This document shows, piece after piece, positions 1-7,396 of a stretch of DNA of 15,626 nucleotides (position 1 is the first letter of the stretch; every line of letters starts with the position of its first letter). The translations under genes were made by a program, and so were the position numbers. The notes under the pieces are model-generated. The model saw nothing but the letters and a program-made list of their open reading frames with translations. It ran no database searches and was not told the DNA's origin. This stretch comes from Spongospora subterranea. Lineage: Eukaryota; Endomyxa; Phytomyxea; Plasmodiophorida; Plasmodiophoridae. The DNA lies in assembly GCA_900404475.1 (NCBI GenBank), contig OUQQ01000975.1, positions 9,642-25,267 of the forward strand, written 5' to 3'.

Positions 1-476
1 GTCGCGAACGTGGATAATTCCAAAACAGCTTTCGTGACGAAGGAAGGCCTATTTGAGTGGAACTCGATGCCGTTTGGACTAAGATGCGCATCAGGAAAGA
101 AGCCATTTGACTTCCCACTGAATGGCTGAAAGTGCCATATGACCTTGGATAAGCAAATATATCCGATATTGTCATAGTGGCGGGAGTCCTTACTGCTCGG
201 GCAAATTGTCGGATGATGGGGAAGGTGCCGGGCGGAATGAACTACGTGGATTGCCTAGTCTATATGGATGATGTGATGGTATTTTCGAAGGACATGGAAT
301 CTCACTTAGACAAGTCGACCAGGTCTTTCGAGCGGCTTCGGGAGCACAACCTGATGGTCAATCCGGCGAAGACACACCTGTTTCAGAAAGAGGAGACCAA
401 TTTGGGCCATAGGATTGACAACGGCTTCGCCTCTTCATGCTGCGTAATGACGTTCTTTTTCGACACATTTCTTTGA
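1..476 (+). pseudogene. Ty3/gypsy reverse transcriptase remnant
   Basis: Frame 1 at 1-93 contains KTAFVTKEGLFEWNSMPFGL, the RT palm signature (FEWxxMPFGL) of Ty3/gypsy elements. The expected NAxxTFQRMM segment is interrupted after about position 90. The reading resumes in another frame near 201 with RMMGKV, followed by NYVDCLVYMDDVMVFSK. The YMDD catalytic box is at 261-272. SHLDKSTRSFERLREHNL and NPAKTHLFQKEETNLGH are the usual sequence after the box. Homology ends at about 420, where an inverted copy of the RNase H region begins. The YMDD aspartates survive, but the frame change, the 116-bp insertion and the missing connection region make this a pseudogene. Confidence 0.85.
89..204 (+). repeat. 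116-bp repeat, left member of an inverted pair
   Basis: This stretch is the reverse complement of 2616-2731, with only two clear mismatches (in the GATATTGTCATAG segment) and no gap. Similarity fades over about the next 10 bp. It interrupts the gypsy RT: RT coding stops at about 90 and resumes near 201, so this copy looks like an insertion. It can fold: AGCCATT (101-107) pairs with AATGGCT (121-127) across a 13-base loop. The family is unrecognised. I saw no third copy in the window. Confidence 0.85.
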
Positions 477-524
477 TAGATATGCTATTGGGTGCTATCG
501 TCCTGCTTCATCGCGTTGGCTCAA
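420..524 (-). repeat. Inverted copy of the gypsy RNase H segment (left arm)
   Basis: This arm is the reverse complement of 577-681 over about 105 bp, with roughly a dozen mismatches and two 1-base gaps. The inner 25 bp next to the loop are identical. The right arm is the genuine sense-strand RNase H sequence, so this arm is an antisense duplicate. It replaces the region normally lying between RT and RNase H. The two arms form a long imperfect hairpin with a 52-base loop (525-576). Confidence 0.9.
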
Positions 525-528
525 TCAT

Positions 529-894
529 CCCTTCATCGTGCAGACAGAGTATTCAAGTACTGCAATGGGCGCGGTCTTGAGCCAACGCGATGAAGCAGGA
601 CTAGAGTACAACAATAGCATACCTATCAAAGAAACGCGTCGAAAACAACGGCATTACGCAGCAAGAAGCGGCGAAGCCTTTGCAATCCGAAGAGCGTTAA
701 AGAAGTTGCTCTGTGCCTTAAAGGGGGCAGCATTTCTGATATTGAACCGGATCACCGCCCATTAGAGTTTCTGCAAAAGGAAAACGACGATGCCCAATCC
801 GCATTTGGGAGGCGATTGAGGCCTTTCACTACACACTCAGATACAAGCCAGGGGTGGAGAATACCAATGGGGACGCACTGAGGCGGGCAGAGGG
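529..894 (+). pseudogene. Ty3/gypsy RNase H remnant
   Basis: PFIVQTEYSSTAMGAVLSQR starts the domain. It corresponds to the family pattern PFxLQTDASxxAxGAVLSQ, with the first catalytic aspartate replaced by glutamate. It continues with HYAARSGEAFAIRRALKKLL and LKGAAFLI. The frame then shifts near 745-750. DHRPLEFLQK is readable in the next frame, and YTLRYKPGVENTNGDALRR (ending near 890) in a third. This order is the standard C-terminal half of Ty3/gypsy RNase H. The catalytic change and at least two frameshifts show that it is dead. Its 577-681 part is also present as the antisense arm at 420-524. Confidence 0.85.
577..681 (+). repeat. Right arm of the RNase H foldback
   Basis: Sense-strand RNase H sequence that pairs with 420-524. 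See that entry for the identity and structure. Confidence 0.9.
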
Positions 895-950
895 AAGACC
901 GCGAGCACCAATATCGCAAGGGCGGTTTCGCGGAAATGTGAGCAGTTGTG

Positions 951-1615
951 TGCATTCTCTTTCGCCGCTTGTTGCGTTCAAATGGGGAAGGTTACGGACC
1001 GGATGAACGTTTTGGGAATTCGCCAACACTCTGGTGCCACGCAAGGACTCTAGCAACGGCAAGATAAACCGGGTTTCATATCACCAAACCAAAAAAGAGG
1101 GCAATGTCAAGGACAACGCCAACCAATAATTCATGGCGCGGAATAACTCAGGCTCCGAAAAACTCCAGTAGAGAACGGGTCGAAGTCGTAAGCGAGAAGA
1201 AGCAACCAGGAGCGGCAGGAGCCACAAATATTGACGGTGAGATCCGTGTCAGACATCGCAAATCAAACTTCAATCTGCGGAATAAACGTTTGCTGCTTTT
1301 TCGATGCAAGGTTTATCTGGGAATGCAGCCGCGTACCCGCCCTATAACCGACTGATCCCCACAGCTTAACCGAAAACCGGATACGCTCAATTCACATTGC
1401 ACTCTCGGCCATTCCGACGTTAATCCTTGGGTCGTAGAGGATGGAAGGGTTTGCTGCTCGGTGCGTTGTTTTTAAAATGGTACGACAGTTTTCAAGGGAA
1501 ATTTTGTAATCAGATACTGTTCCCCAAAACTAATTCTCGGCTCCAGTCGTCTATTCTCCTAAGTTCAGATTGCTGCACATTTTTTGGCGAAACGCCCGCC
1601 AAATTCTGGCCACAT
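951..1615. other. No recognisable gene
   Basis: A basic 83-codon frame at 1104-1355 has no resemblance to integrase or any other family I know, and gives no coding signal beyond being open. Nothing else was recognised. The stretch may be the eroded 3' part of the gypsy element. Confidence 0.5.
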
Positions 1616-1621
1616 GTTTAT
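1616..1621 (-). terminator. Poly(A) signal AATAAA of the minus-strand secreted-protein gene
   Basis: On the minus strand AATAAA begins 12 bases after the TAA stop at 1634-1636. The position suits the 3' end of that gene and supports its strand assignment. Confidence 0.45.
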
Positions 1622-1633
1622 TCAATGAAGAAA

Positions 1634-2083
1634 TTAATTATGTTCAGTAGAAAGTGGCGGCACTTTGTTGCAAGTAGTTTCTGTCTTGTCGTCAGGGTTT
1701 GTTGGGAACGGTAACTCCAGCTGGGGGGTTGGAACAGGACCTTCAGACTCATCCGGCTCTTGTTTGATTGTCGGTTTGTCCTGTGAACGGCCTTCATCTT
1801 CATCCGGCTCTTGTTTGGTTGTCGGTTTGTCCTGTGAACTGTCCTTCGTGGCTTCATCATCATCGGCATCTGGCAATGGGCCCTCGTCTTTACCACAATC
1901 ACATTCGTCATATAAGTTTAGGTTTTCAACAGTTAAACCGGTGCTGCATGAGCTTTCCTCTGGCGCATCTTCGTTCTCCTTGACAGCCTCAGGGTCGATC
2001 GCGCCAACAAAGACACACACAACGACGAAAGTGATGGCGACGCACATCAGCTTGGGAACCGGACGCAAGAGGTCAATTGACAT
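1634..2083 (-). CDS. Small secreted acidic repeat protein (149 aa)
   Basis: I recognise no family. From the ATG at 2083 the product begins MSIDLLRPVPKLMCVAITFV and continues VVCVFVGAID: a basic start, a hydrophobic core of about 17 residues and an Ala-Ile-Asp boundary, as in a cleavable signal peptide. The mature part is rich in Asp, Glu, Lys and Pro and probably disordered. It holds four Cys: one in SSCSTG, two in DECDCGKDEG and one near the C terminus. Two 17-residue tandem repeats, SQDKPTTKQEPDEDEGR and SQDKPTIKQEPDESEGP, occupy the centre. A start at 2140 would bury the signal peptide, so 2083 is preferred. The opposite strand is also open but shows no such architecture. A TCATTCC element lies 35 bp upstream and AATAAA follows the stop. 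A role outside the cell, for example as an effector or wall protein, is inference only. Confidence 0.6.
   Translation of the reverse strand: MSIDLLRPVPKLMCVAITFVVVCVFVGAIDPEAVKENEDAPEESSCSTGLTVENLNLYDECDCGKDEGPLPDADDDEATKDSSQDKPTTKQEPDEDEGRSQDKPTIKQEPDESEGPVPTPQLELPFPTNPDDKTETTCNKVPPLSTEHN
1749..1850 (-). repeat. Two tandem 51-bp units inside the acidic protein gene
   Basis: The units start at 1749 and 1800 on the plus strand and differ at a few bases. The 51-bp period equals 17 codons, so the repeat keeps the frame. Confidence 0.85.
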
Positions 2084-2117
2084 GCTGAACGTGAGATGCC
2101 ACAATGAATCCAGTAGA

Positions 2118-2124
2118 GGAATGA
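2118..2124 (-). promoter_or_regulatory. Initiator-like TCATTCC upstream of the acidic protein gene
   Basis: TCATTCC on the minus strand lies 35 bp before the ATG at 2083. The heptamer and its closeness to the ATG match the initiator element described for oomycete genes. The same heptamer precedes the gene at 11929. Confidence 0.35.
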
Positions 2125-2615
2125 CGCCAAGAGCCCACAAACGTGTCGCACAATCCTACCGTCGCCATGCCCATTGAGATGTATGAGTAGCGATGTCCAG
2201 CGGTAATATCCGATTGACTGTTGACCTATGACAGTCTCGTAACTCACCAGTCGCATTGACGACTGTTATCGCTATTGATAGATCGCAATGAGCATGACGA
2301 CAGTAGTAATAGTGTAGTAACCTTTACGAAATTGGGGCGCAATGATGACTGGGGAGGTAACAATACCATTAATCTATTTATGATACACCCCTCAATTAAC
2401 AAGAGTTGCCATTCGATGATCCATTGCCGAGCGGTCATCTGCATACTGCATTCTCATATGACCGTGTTTGCTGTTCCCATTGGTCAAACAACTGCAATCA
2501 TATCAACAAATACAACCGAGGAGACAGACAACAAGGGATATGCAGCAATAGCGATTCTATAGAAAGGTGTATTCTGTTCTATGGGGTAGGTTCACGTGAG
2601 GCTTTATCGGCAAAG
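2125..2615. other. No recognisable gene
   Basis: Short overlapping open frames occur on both strands, none with recognisable motifs. The part next to 2118 is presumably the promoter of the minus-strand gene. Confidence 0.5.
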
Positions 2616-2731
2616 TTGCCCGAGCAGTAAGGACTCCCGCCACTATGAAAGTATCGGATATATTTGCTTATCCAAGGTCATATGGCACTTTCAGCCATTC
2701 AGTGGGAAGTCAAATGGCTTCTTTCCTGATG
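2616..2731 (-). repeat. 116-bp repeat, right member of the inverted pair
   Basis: Reverse complement of 89-204. The two copies bracket 2.4 kb that holds the gypsy remnant and the acidic secreted-protein gene. Within it an ATG-initiated frame of 29 codons is open, but that length is uninformative. Confidence 0.85.
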
Positions 2732-3970
2732 TAATTTATAAACCAAAAATGACGATTCAATAAAACGCGAACTGGTCGGCAGTGCTGCTGATTTACTGTA
2801 GGGGTTGGACAATGGTACTTTGGCGTATTCGAGTTCCGTGACACGCCAAATTGTATCGGAACATATTGTCCCAAAATGGGAAGTTTGATGTCAAACTCGA
2901 ATAGAAGGTCTAGTCAAATACAACGCCAAAAAGCACCTACTTAATTCGTATAAAGACAGGAGTTGTATATCGATAACGCTCAAGATGAGTCGATGACCAT
3001 TCGCAACTTCAAAAACGAGCTGGTTGCATCCTCGATTGAGGCACGTTGCATATCCATGAGCAAGATAATGCGACAGCGGTGGCCGTTTTTTCAGCCAGAA
3101 GTCGTATTCATCCTAAGAATCGCAAATGCCAATATGGCGTCGGGCCGGTCGTATCGATAAACTCATGGCGACACCGAAGAACGACCAATAACCGTCGATG
3201 GACCGATGCTGTATGGTTGTCATCTTGAAAGATCTGATCGTGCCCGCTCAACATGACTGTTCGCAACGCATTGCTCGCATCTTCTGCCTCAAAAGCCTAT
3301 GGAAAACGATATCCGCCCAGCGATTTCATGTTCCCCAAACGGCACAACGTCTTGCTCCATTGCGGAAACTTCTGGCGACAACTCTTGACATTGGAGCCGT
3401 CAAAGACCTGAACTTGTTTACGATTGAGCCATCTGAGCTGATACATGGGTCAGTGTTTGCGTATTTCCTGACGTTGTTCCCATTATTGACTCGTTTTGCA
3501 TTCAGTGCTATCGCGCGCGTCACCTCCGGGGACGATTTTATTACAATTATCAGCTGGTGACACATAATTATGGAGTGAAAACAACGTGCCCTTGGAACGT
3601 ATTAGTTGAGCAATTCCGCTGCTTTTTTTAGCCCATAAATCGTCGACTAAATGCCAATTGTGTGAGCATACGGATATTGTGATTATCGCCATTGAAGGGC
3701 AACCGTAGACAGGCGAATATGAACATTATAGATCTTTCCTGACAAGAACGATGGGGATCTTAACGGAACAACAAGCACAGCAAACGATCACGTGCAATCA
3801 AACATCCACTCACGTCCCGTATGGGGCTTGCCGGTTTGATTTCTGACGAGTGACGACACGACTCGGCATGCCCGTAACAGCACTCTGTGACGGCAACACT
3901 TCAGCCTGTTACTACGTTGCATCGAAACGTCACTGTTCCTGACAATGTTGGGACACTGTTGGGACGGGAC
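2732..3970. other. Gene-poor stretch
   Basis: Open frames at 2963-3160 and 3198-3560 lack recognisable domains. The phrase LKDLIVPAQ (about 3225-3250) faintly recalls the LxDVLYVPxL segment after copia protease, but no DSGA protease motif precedes it, so I do not call an element. Nothing else was recognised. Confidence 0.4.
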
Positions 3971-4310
3971 CACTTGGCATTCCTACGACGGGACCACTGG
4001 TAAGGGCCATTTGTCAGGTGTCGTGGCCCGTCTTGAAAACTCTGAGGGTTATCTATCTCTCAAGTGTGATCATGGCTGGCCGTCGCGGACAATGAGGTGG
4101 CACTGTTGAGGGCCAATTATCGAGTGTCGTCATGAACAGCGGCCGGCAACACGACGCCGATTCAAGTGGCATGTCCTCGTCATGGGGACACTGTTGAGGG
4201 CCAATTCTTTTCAAGTGTCATAGCCAGTCATGGGACTGACCTCGCGGACAATGAAGGACACACTGGTGAGATGGTTTTTCGGGAGTTTCACGAAAAGTAC
4301 CAGGATCACT

Positions 4311-4317
4311 TCATTCA
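4311..4317 (+). promoter_or_regulatory. TCATTCA initiator-like site in copy A
   Basis: TCATTCA lies 77 bp before the ATG at 4394 and is conserved in copy B at 5489-5495. It is one base away from the TCATTCC seen at two other genes. Confidence 0.2.
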
Positions 4318-4393
4318 CATCGAAGCTTGGTATCCCGTAGATCTCCGCTAAGTCAAGCCACCTCGAGTTTGCCCTCTGATCTTCGTTCCAGCC

Positions 4394-4626
4394 ATGACAT
4401 TGACATGGACTCCTATGTTCATGACCCTGGCCTGCATCCTTGCCTTTACCATTGCCCATCCTGACGATCAAGAAATTGTTTTGGACCCAGTCCCTAGTGC
4501 GACGGTCCCAACTGTCGCTGGCATTAGTCGCCTCCAAGGAGCTGGAAAGCCGACATTCCCAGTATCTGCCGAACCGCAAAAACGTGCAGTTCTCGAAACG
4601 AATTCCTACATCGGACAGGTTTCCGA
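4394..4626 (+). pseudogene. Truncated copy of the signal-peptide exon
   Basis: About 78 codons starting MTLTWTPMFMTLACILAFTI, nearly identical to the first exon at 5572. The differences include L for S at residue 3 and D for N at residue 24. The signal peptide (about residues 1-21, ending TIA before HPDD) is intact. The reading ends at the ambiguous base at 4627, where copia sequence begins. No ATPase exons follow. It is a broken duplicate, cut either by the retroelement or by an assembly join. Confidence 0.75.
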
Positions 4627-4627
4627 N
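4627..4627. other. Ambiguous base N at a sequence junction
   Basis: The only N in the window sits exactly between the truncated exon and the copia RNase H fragment. A misassembly or merged allele here cannot be excluded. Confidence 0.95.
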
Positions 4628-4629
4628 CA

Positions 4630-4902
4630 ATGATAGATCAGGACAACCAAGGAGCGTTATTTATTGAAAAGAACGACTGCTCCAGTCAAAGATCGAAGCA
4701 TATAGATATCCAATACCATTACGTTCGAGACATGATTAAAGAACAAAGGATTGACGTACAGTACGTCCCGACGAACAATATGGTTGCCGATATACTTACG
4801 AAGCCTTCAAATAAAAGAATCTTCAAAAGGCTCAAGGTTTTCCTGACGAATGATGGTTTCCTGCATTCAAATGGCCAGGGAGCGTATCAGACCATGCGCT
4901 AA
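4630..4902 (+). mobile_element. Ty1/copia RNase H C-terminal fragment
   Basis: The frame contains DNQGALFIEKN, RSKHIDIQYHYVRDMI and VQYVPTNNMVADILTKP. These are the characteristic last blocks of Ty1/copia RNase H (DNxxAxxLxxN, RTKHIDIxYHFIRE, TxxMxADxLTKPL). About 35 residues follow before the TAA, the usual distance to the end of a copia polyprotein. Nothing upstream of the DNQ block is present, because the fragment abuts copy A at 4627. The frame itself is undamaged, which suggests a fairly young copy compared with the other retroelement remnants here. Confidence 0.88.
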
Positions 4903-5250
4903 CATATGAAGACCATCATTACTTAACAGAGAGAGTATAATACACTCTAATGACTCTCCCAAGGAACTTAATAAAGTTTAGTTCGCTATCAACCTTCTCG
5001 CGCATCTGTAATGTGCAGCTTGGTTCCTGTCTGTTCCTGTTGGTGGCATGTCCGGGTCAGTGTTAGGCATCAGTTCGAAACCCGTGAGTGATGGAATTTA
5101 GGAAACCAAGGTTGCATCCAATACGGTAAAGTAGAGTGAATGTTGAGCACGAAGGTCTGCCCACGTGGAATCTAATGAATGTGGGAGAGCGAGCTGCTTG
5201 CAGTAAACTCGGAAACTCTGGATAGGCAATGTGATCAGGTGGGGGTGGGA
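4903..5250 (+). other. 3' flank of the copia fragment, possible LTR
   Basis: The polyprotein stop is followed by about 350 bp without a gene. An AATAAA at 4970-4975 could serve as the element's poly(A) signal. A 3' LTR is expected here, but its 5' partner is missing, so its limits cannot be set. Confidence 0.4.
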
Positions 5251-5804
5251 CAACTTGGCATTCCAACGACGGGACCACTGGTAAGGGCCATGTGTGAGTG
5301 TCATCATGGCTGACTGTCGCGGACAATGAGGTGGCACTGTTGAGGGTCAATTATCGACTGTCGTCATGAACAGCGGCCCGCAACACGACGCCGATTCAAG
5401 TGGCATGGCCTCGTCATGGGGACACTGTTGAGGTGACACACTGGTGAGATGGTTTTTCGGGGTTTTCAAGAAAAGTACCAGGATCACATCATTCACATCG
5501 AAGCTTGATATCCCGTAGATCTCCGCCAAGTCAAGCCACCTCGAGTTTGCCCTCTGATCTTCGTTCCAGCCATGACATCGACATGGACTCCTATGTTCAT
5601 GACCCTGGCCTGCATCCTTGCCTTTACCATCGCCCATCCTGACAATCAAGAAATTGTTTTGGACCCAGTCCCTAGTGCGACGGTCCCAACTGTCGCTGGC
5701 ATTAGTCGCCTCCAAGGAGCTGGAAAGCCGACATTCCCAGTATCTGCCGAACCGCAAAAACGTGAAGTCCCCGAAACGAATTCCTACATCGGACAGGTCT
5801 CCGA
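5251..5804 (+). repeat. Direct segmental duplication, copy B
   Basis: The counterpart of 3971-4626. It carries shorter upstream sequence (two deletions relative to copy A) and runs into the complete gene without interruption. Confidence 0.9.
5489..5495 (+). promoter_or_regulatory. TCATTCA initiator-like site in copy B
   Basis: TCATTCA lies 77 bp before the ATG at 5572. It is conserved in position with copy A. Confidence 0.2.
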
Positions 5805-7396
5805 ATCTGACAGCAACGACGCAGATAAACTTCCGAAACAAATTCATGAGAACGAGGTTAGCATTGCCCACATTTGACAAATGCTTCGACTGAGCAATAT
5901 GTCAGAAACTGTGGGCTACTAAGTCACTACTGGACCTCATCAGTTTGCTGATGAAAGAGCGGATTACACGTCTCTTGACTTTCGAGACGACTGAAGATCT
6001 GATTGAGGGTTTGAGAGCCCGGAAGTCGTATTGCATAAGCTGATTCAGAGTGATCTCAGAGGTGATGACTATTCTAAAGGACCTGCTGGTATTCACAACA
6101 AAGCCGAAGCCAGATTCAACAGAAGAGGGCATGGAGCATTCAAAAACAGATTTCCAAATTAACCAGCTGGTTGAGAAACTGAAAACGATTCTAACAGAGC
6201 GGAGATTGTCGACAGAGGTCATCACACCGCTGATAGGTTTGGTGAAAGACTACGCAAGAAGTGGCAAGATTGAACCGCACGGTCTAGACGACAGTAAAGT
6301 CATACGCCAGCAGGAATTGCAGCCAAGCAACGTCTTAGAATCGATGTCGTTCCTTGAGTTTGTGGGGAACGGCCCGTACATTTTTTTGGTTAAGGGGTTA
6401 ATTGCCGGTTTGATTGCTAATTTTGCTACGCGCAACGTTGTTCAAGGATCGGTTATTATGTCGTGGTTGATATTTTTGAATTTTGCGGGGGCCATCGATC
6501 TGTTGTACTCTGATAAACTCATTGAGGCTCACGTCATCCGCAACGGTGGTAAAGTCAAGGTATGTGTCATGCAACATTTTTTCTCTGATTATTATTGTTC
6601 ACGACCTGTTCCTCTCTGGAGCCTTCTGACTTGATGTTAACAGAGCATACCTGAACTTGAGCTAGTTTGCGAGGATATCATCATGCTTGCACATGGTCAA
6701 ATTGTCCCTGCAGATTGTCGGGTTATTTGGACGTCGACTAGTTTCAAAGTGGATGAATTCTCGTTGACCGGGGTATCCAAGCACTTGGAAAAGAGCGCTG
6801 ATGGCGTTTCAAGCAAGCCTGACGATTGCCACACCTACAAAAACCTGATTATGAAAGGAACTGCTGTCACCGGAGGACAAGCTCTAGCAATTGTTTTCGG
6901 CACCGGTATGGACACTCGAAAAGGATCCATTCAGAGTCGACTCACTATGGTCGGCTGGAGTTCCCTGGGCCTCCCCTGAAACTGATTTGCAAAACAGGAA
7001 AAAATCAAAAACACTCCGATTATGAACAAAATCGTTGCTCTTGTTGCAACATTCATCAAGTTTGTCATCAAGTTTGTCATAGGATTCGACGTGTTTCTCA
7101 TGTGTTTTATGCTCGTACTGTCTAAACCCCCGTTCCAGCATTGGTCCTTCCAGTTGTTTGTAACAGCGTATCTTCTGCTGATCTCTACAACCCTTAGCGT
7201 TTGTAGCTCAAAGACATTCTATATGGCAAGTGTTCGTCCCATGGCCGCTGTCGAATGTCTGGGTAACGTTGTCAAGCGCATCTTCGGTTTGGTAACGGAA
7301 CTATTCGTTTCGGACGTCCAAAATGCGGCTCCCAGTTCCACGGTGACGTTGACCGAGCTTGAACCGTTGTGTGATGATGCCCCTCATAAAGACTGA
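5572..7396 (+). CDS. Signal-peptide protein fused to a catalytically dead half P-type ATPase (five exons, 530 aa)
   Basis: Proposed exons are 5572-5856, 5906-6008, 6060-6559, 6644-6949 and 6998-7396. The joins keep one frame and remove every internal stop. Residues 1-21 look like a signal peptide (MTSTWTPMFMTLACILAFTI, then A). Residues 96-200 are predicted helical. From 204, GLDDSKVIRQQELQPSNVL resembles the cation-ATPase N-terminal domain. M1 (about 236-252) and M2 (258-278) precede HVIRNGGKVKSIPELEL and GQIVPADCRVI of the actuator domain. NLIMKGTAVTGG and FGTGMDTRKGSIQ follow, then KNTPIMNK, M3 and M4, and RPMAAVECLGNV. Three catalytic features are missing: TGES reads TGVS (V340), the M4 PEGL motif is absent, and no DKTGT phosphorylation site follows ECLG. 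The P and N domains are absent. Ion pumping is therefore impossible. It may be a neofunctionalised pseudoenzyme or a decaying pseudogene. The ATPase homology is firm; the fusion to exon 1 is an inference from splicing. Confidence 0.6.
5857..5905 (+). other. Intron 1 (49 bp, phase 0)
   Basis: GTTAGC to TCAG, with CTGAG whose A lies 12 bases before the end. It removes the in-frame TGA at 5875-5877 and joins the signal-peptide exon to an open helical frame. Confidence 0.5.
6009..6059 (+). other. Intron 2 (51 bp, phase 1)
   Basis: GTTTGA to TCAG, with CTGAT whose A lies 16 bases before the end. It removes the in-frame TGA at 6041-6043. Confidence 0.45.
6560..6643 (+). other. Intron 3 (84 bp, phase 0)
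   Basis: GTATGT donor, CTGAC branch signal 14 bases before an AACAG acceptor. It removes the TGA at 6632-6634. The join unites HVIRNGGKVK with SIPELEL exactly as in type II ATPase actuator domains, which is independent support. Confidence 0.8.
6950..6997 (+). other. Intron 4 (48 bp, phase 0, weak donor)
   Basis: The GTCGGC donor is unusual. CTGAT lies 12 bases before an ACAG acceptor. The join restores the same number of residues between the GxI motif and the TP of KNTP as in SERCA-type pumps, so it is likely right despite the donor. Confidence 0.6.

Larger units (their letters stand above)
1..950 (+). mobile_element. Decayed Ty3/gypsy retrotransposon pol fragment
   Basis: Pieces of one Ty3/gypsy polyprotein lie in the expected order: reverse transcriptase (1-93 and about 201-420), then RNase H (529 to about 894). 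The pieces sit in different frames. No protease lies upstream because the window begins inside the RT, and I see no integrase zinc finger or DDE core downstream. No LTR could be defined. The element is broken by a 116-bp repeat (89-204) and by an inverted copy of its own RNase H segment (420-524). It is an immobile relic. Confidence 0.85.
3971..4626 (+). repeat. Direct segmental duplication, copy A (upstream region plus exon 1)
   Basis: It aligns with 5251-5804 at high identity, from CTTGGCATTCC to the ACATCGGACAGG segment in the coding part. It covers about 420 bp of upstream sequence and 233 bp of coding sequence. Copy A keeps two internal stretches of about 45-60 bp that copy B lacks. Within the upstream part the motif GGGCCA...AGTGTC recurs three times (near 4006, 4110 and 4198), an older degenerate tandem repeat. 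The copy ends abruptly beside the ambiguous base at 4627. Confidence 0.9.

Noticed and set aside
1665..2177. Plus-strand 170-codon frame opposite the secreted acidic gene
   Set aside because: It is Ser-rich antisense of the acidic repeats. The minus strand has a signal peptide, an upstream TCATTCC and a following AATAAA, which the plus strand lacks.
2963..3260. Possible copia gag/protease remnant
   Set aside because: Only a faint LxxLxVPA resemblance. No zinc knuckle or DSGA motif.
4211..4630. Minus-strand frame of 139 codons, and its duplicate at 5347-5880
   Set aside because: It is open on both copies only because the block is duplicated. The plus strand has the signal peptide and, in copy B, the splice joins. 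The minus frame has no motif.
5067..5090. B-box-like GTTCGAAACC suggesting a tRNA gene or SINE
   Set aside because: No A box at the proper spacing and no acceptor-stem pairing around it. Likely chance.
7300..7360. VSDVQ and SSTVTLTE considered as altered phosphorylation motifs
   Set aside because: Both lie over 10 residues further from ECLG than the usual spacing, and neither keeps the Asp-Lys-Thr-Gly core. I treat the motif as lost and not as mutated in place.
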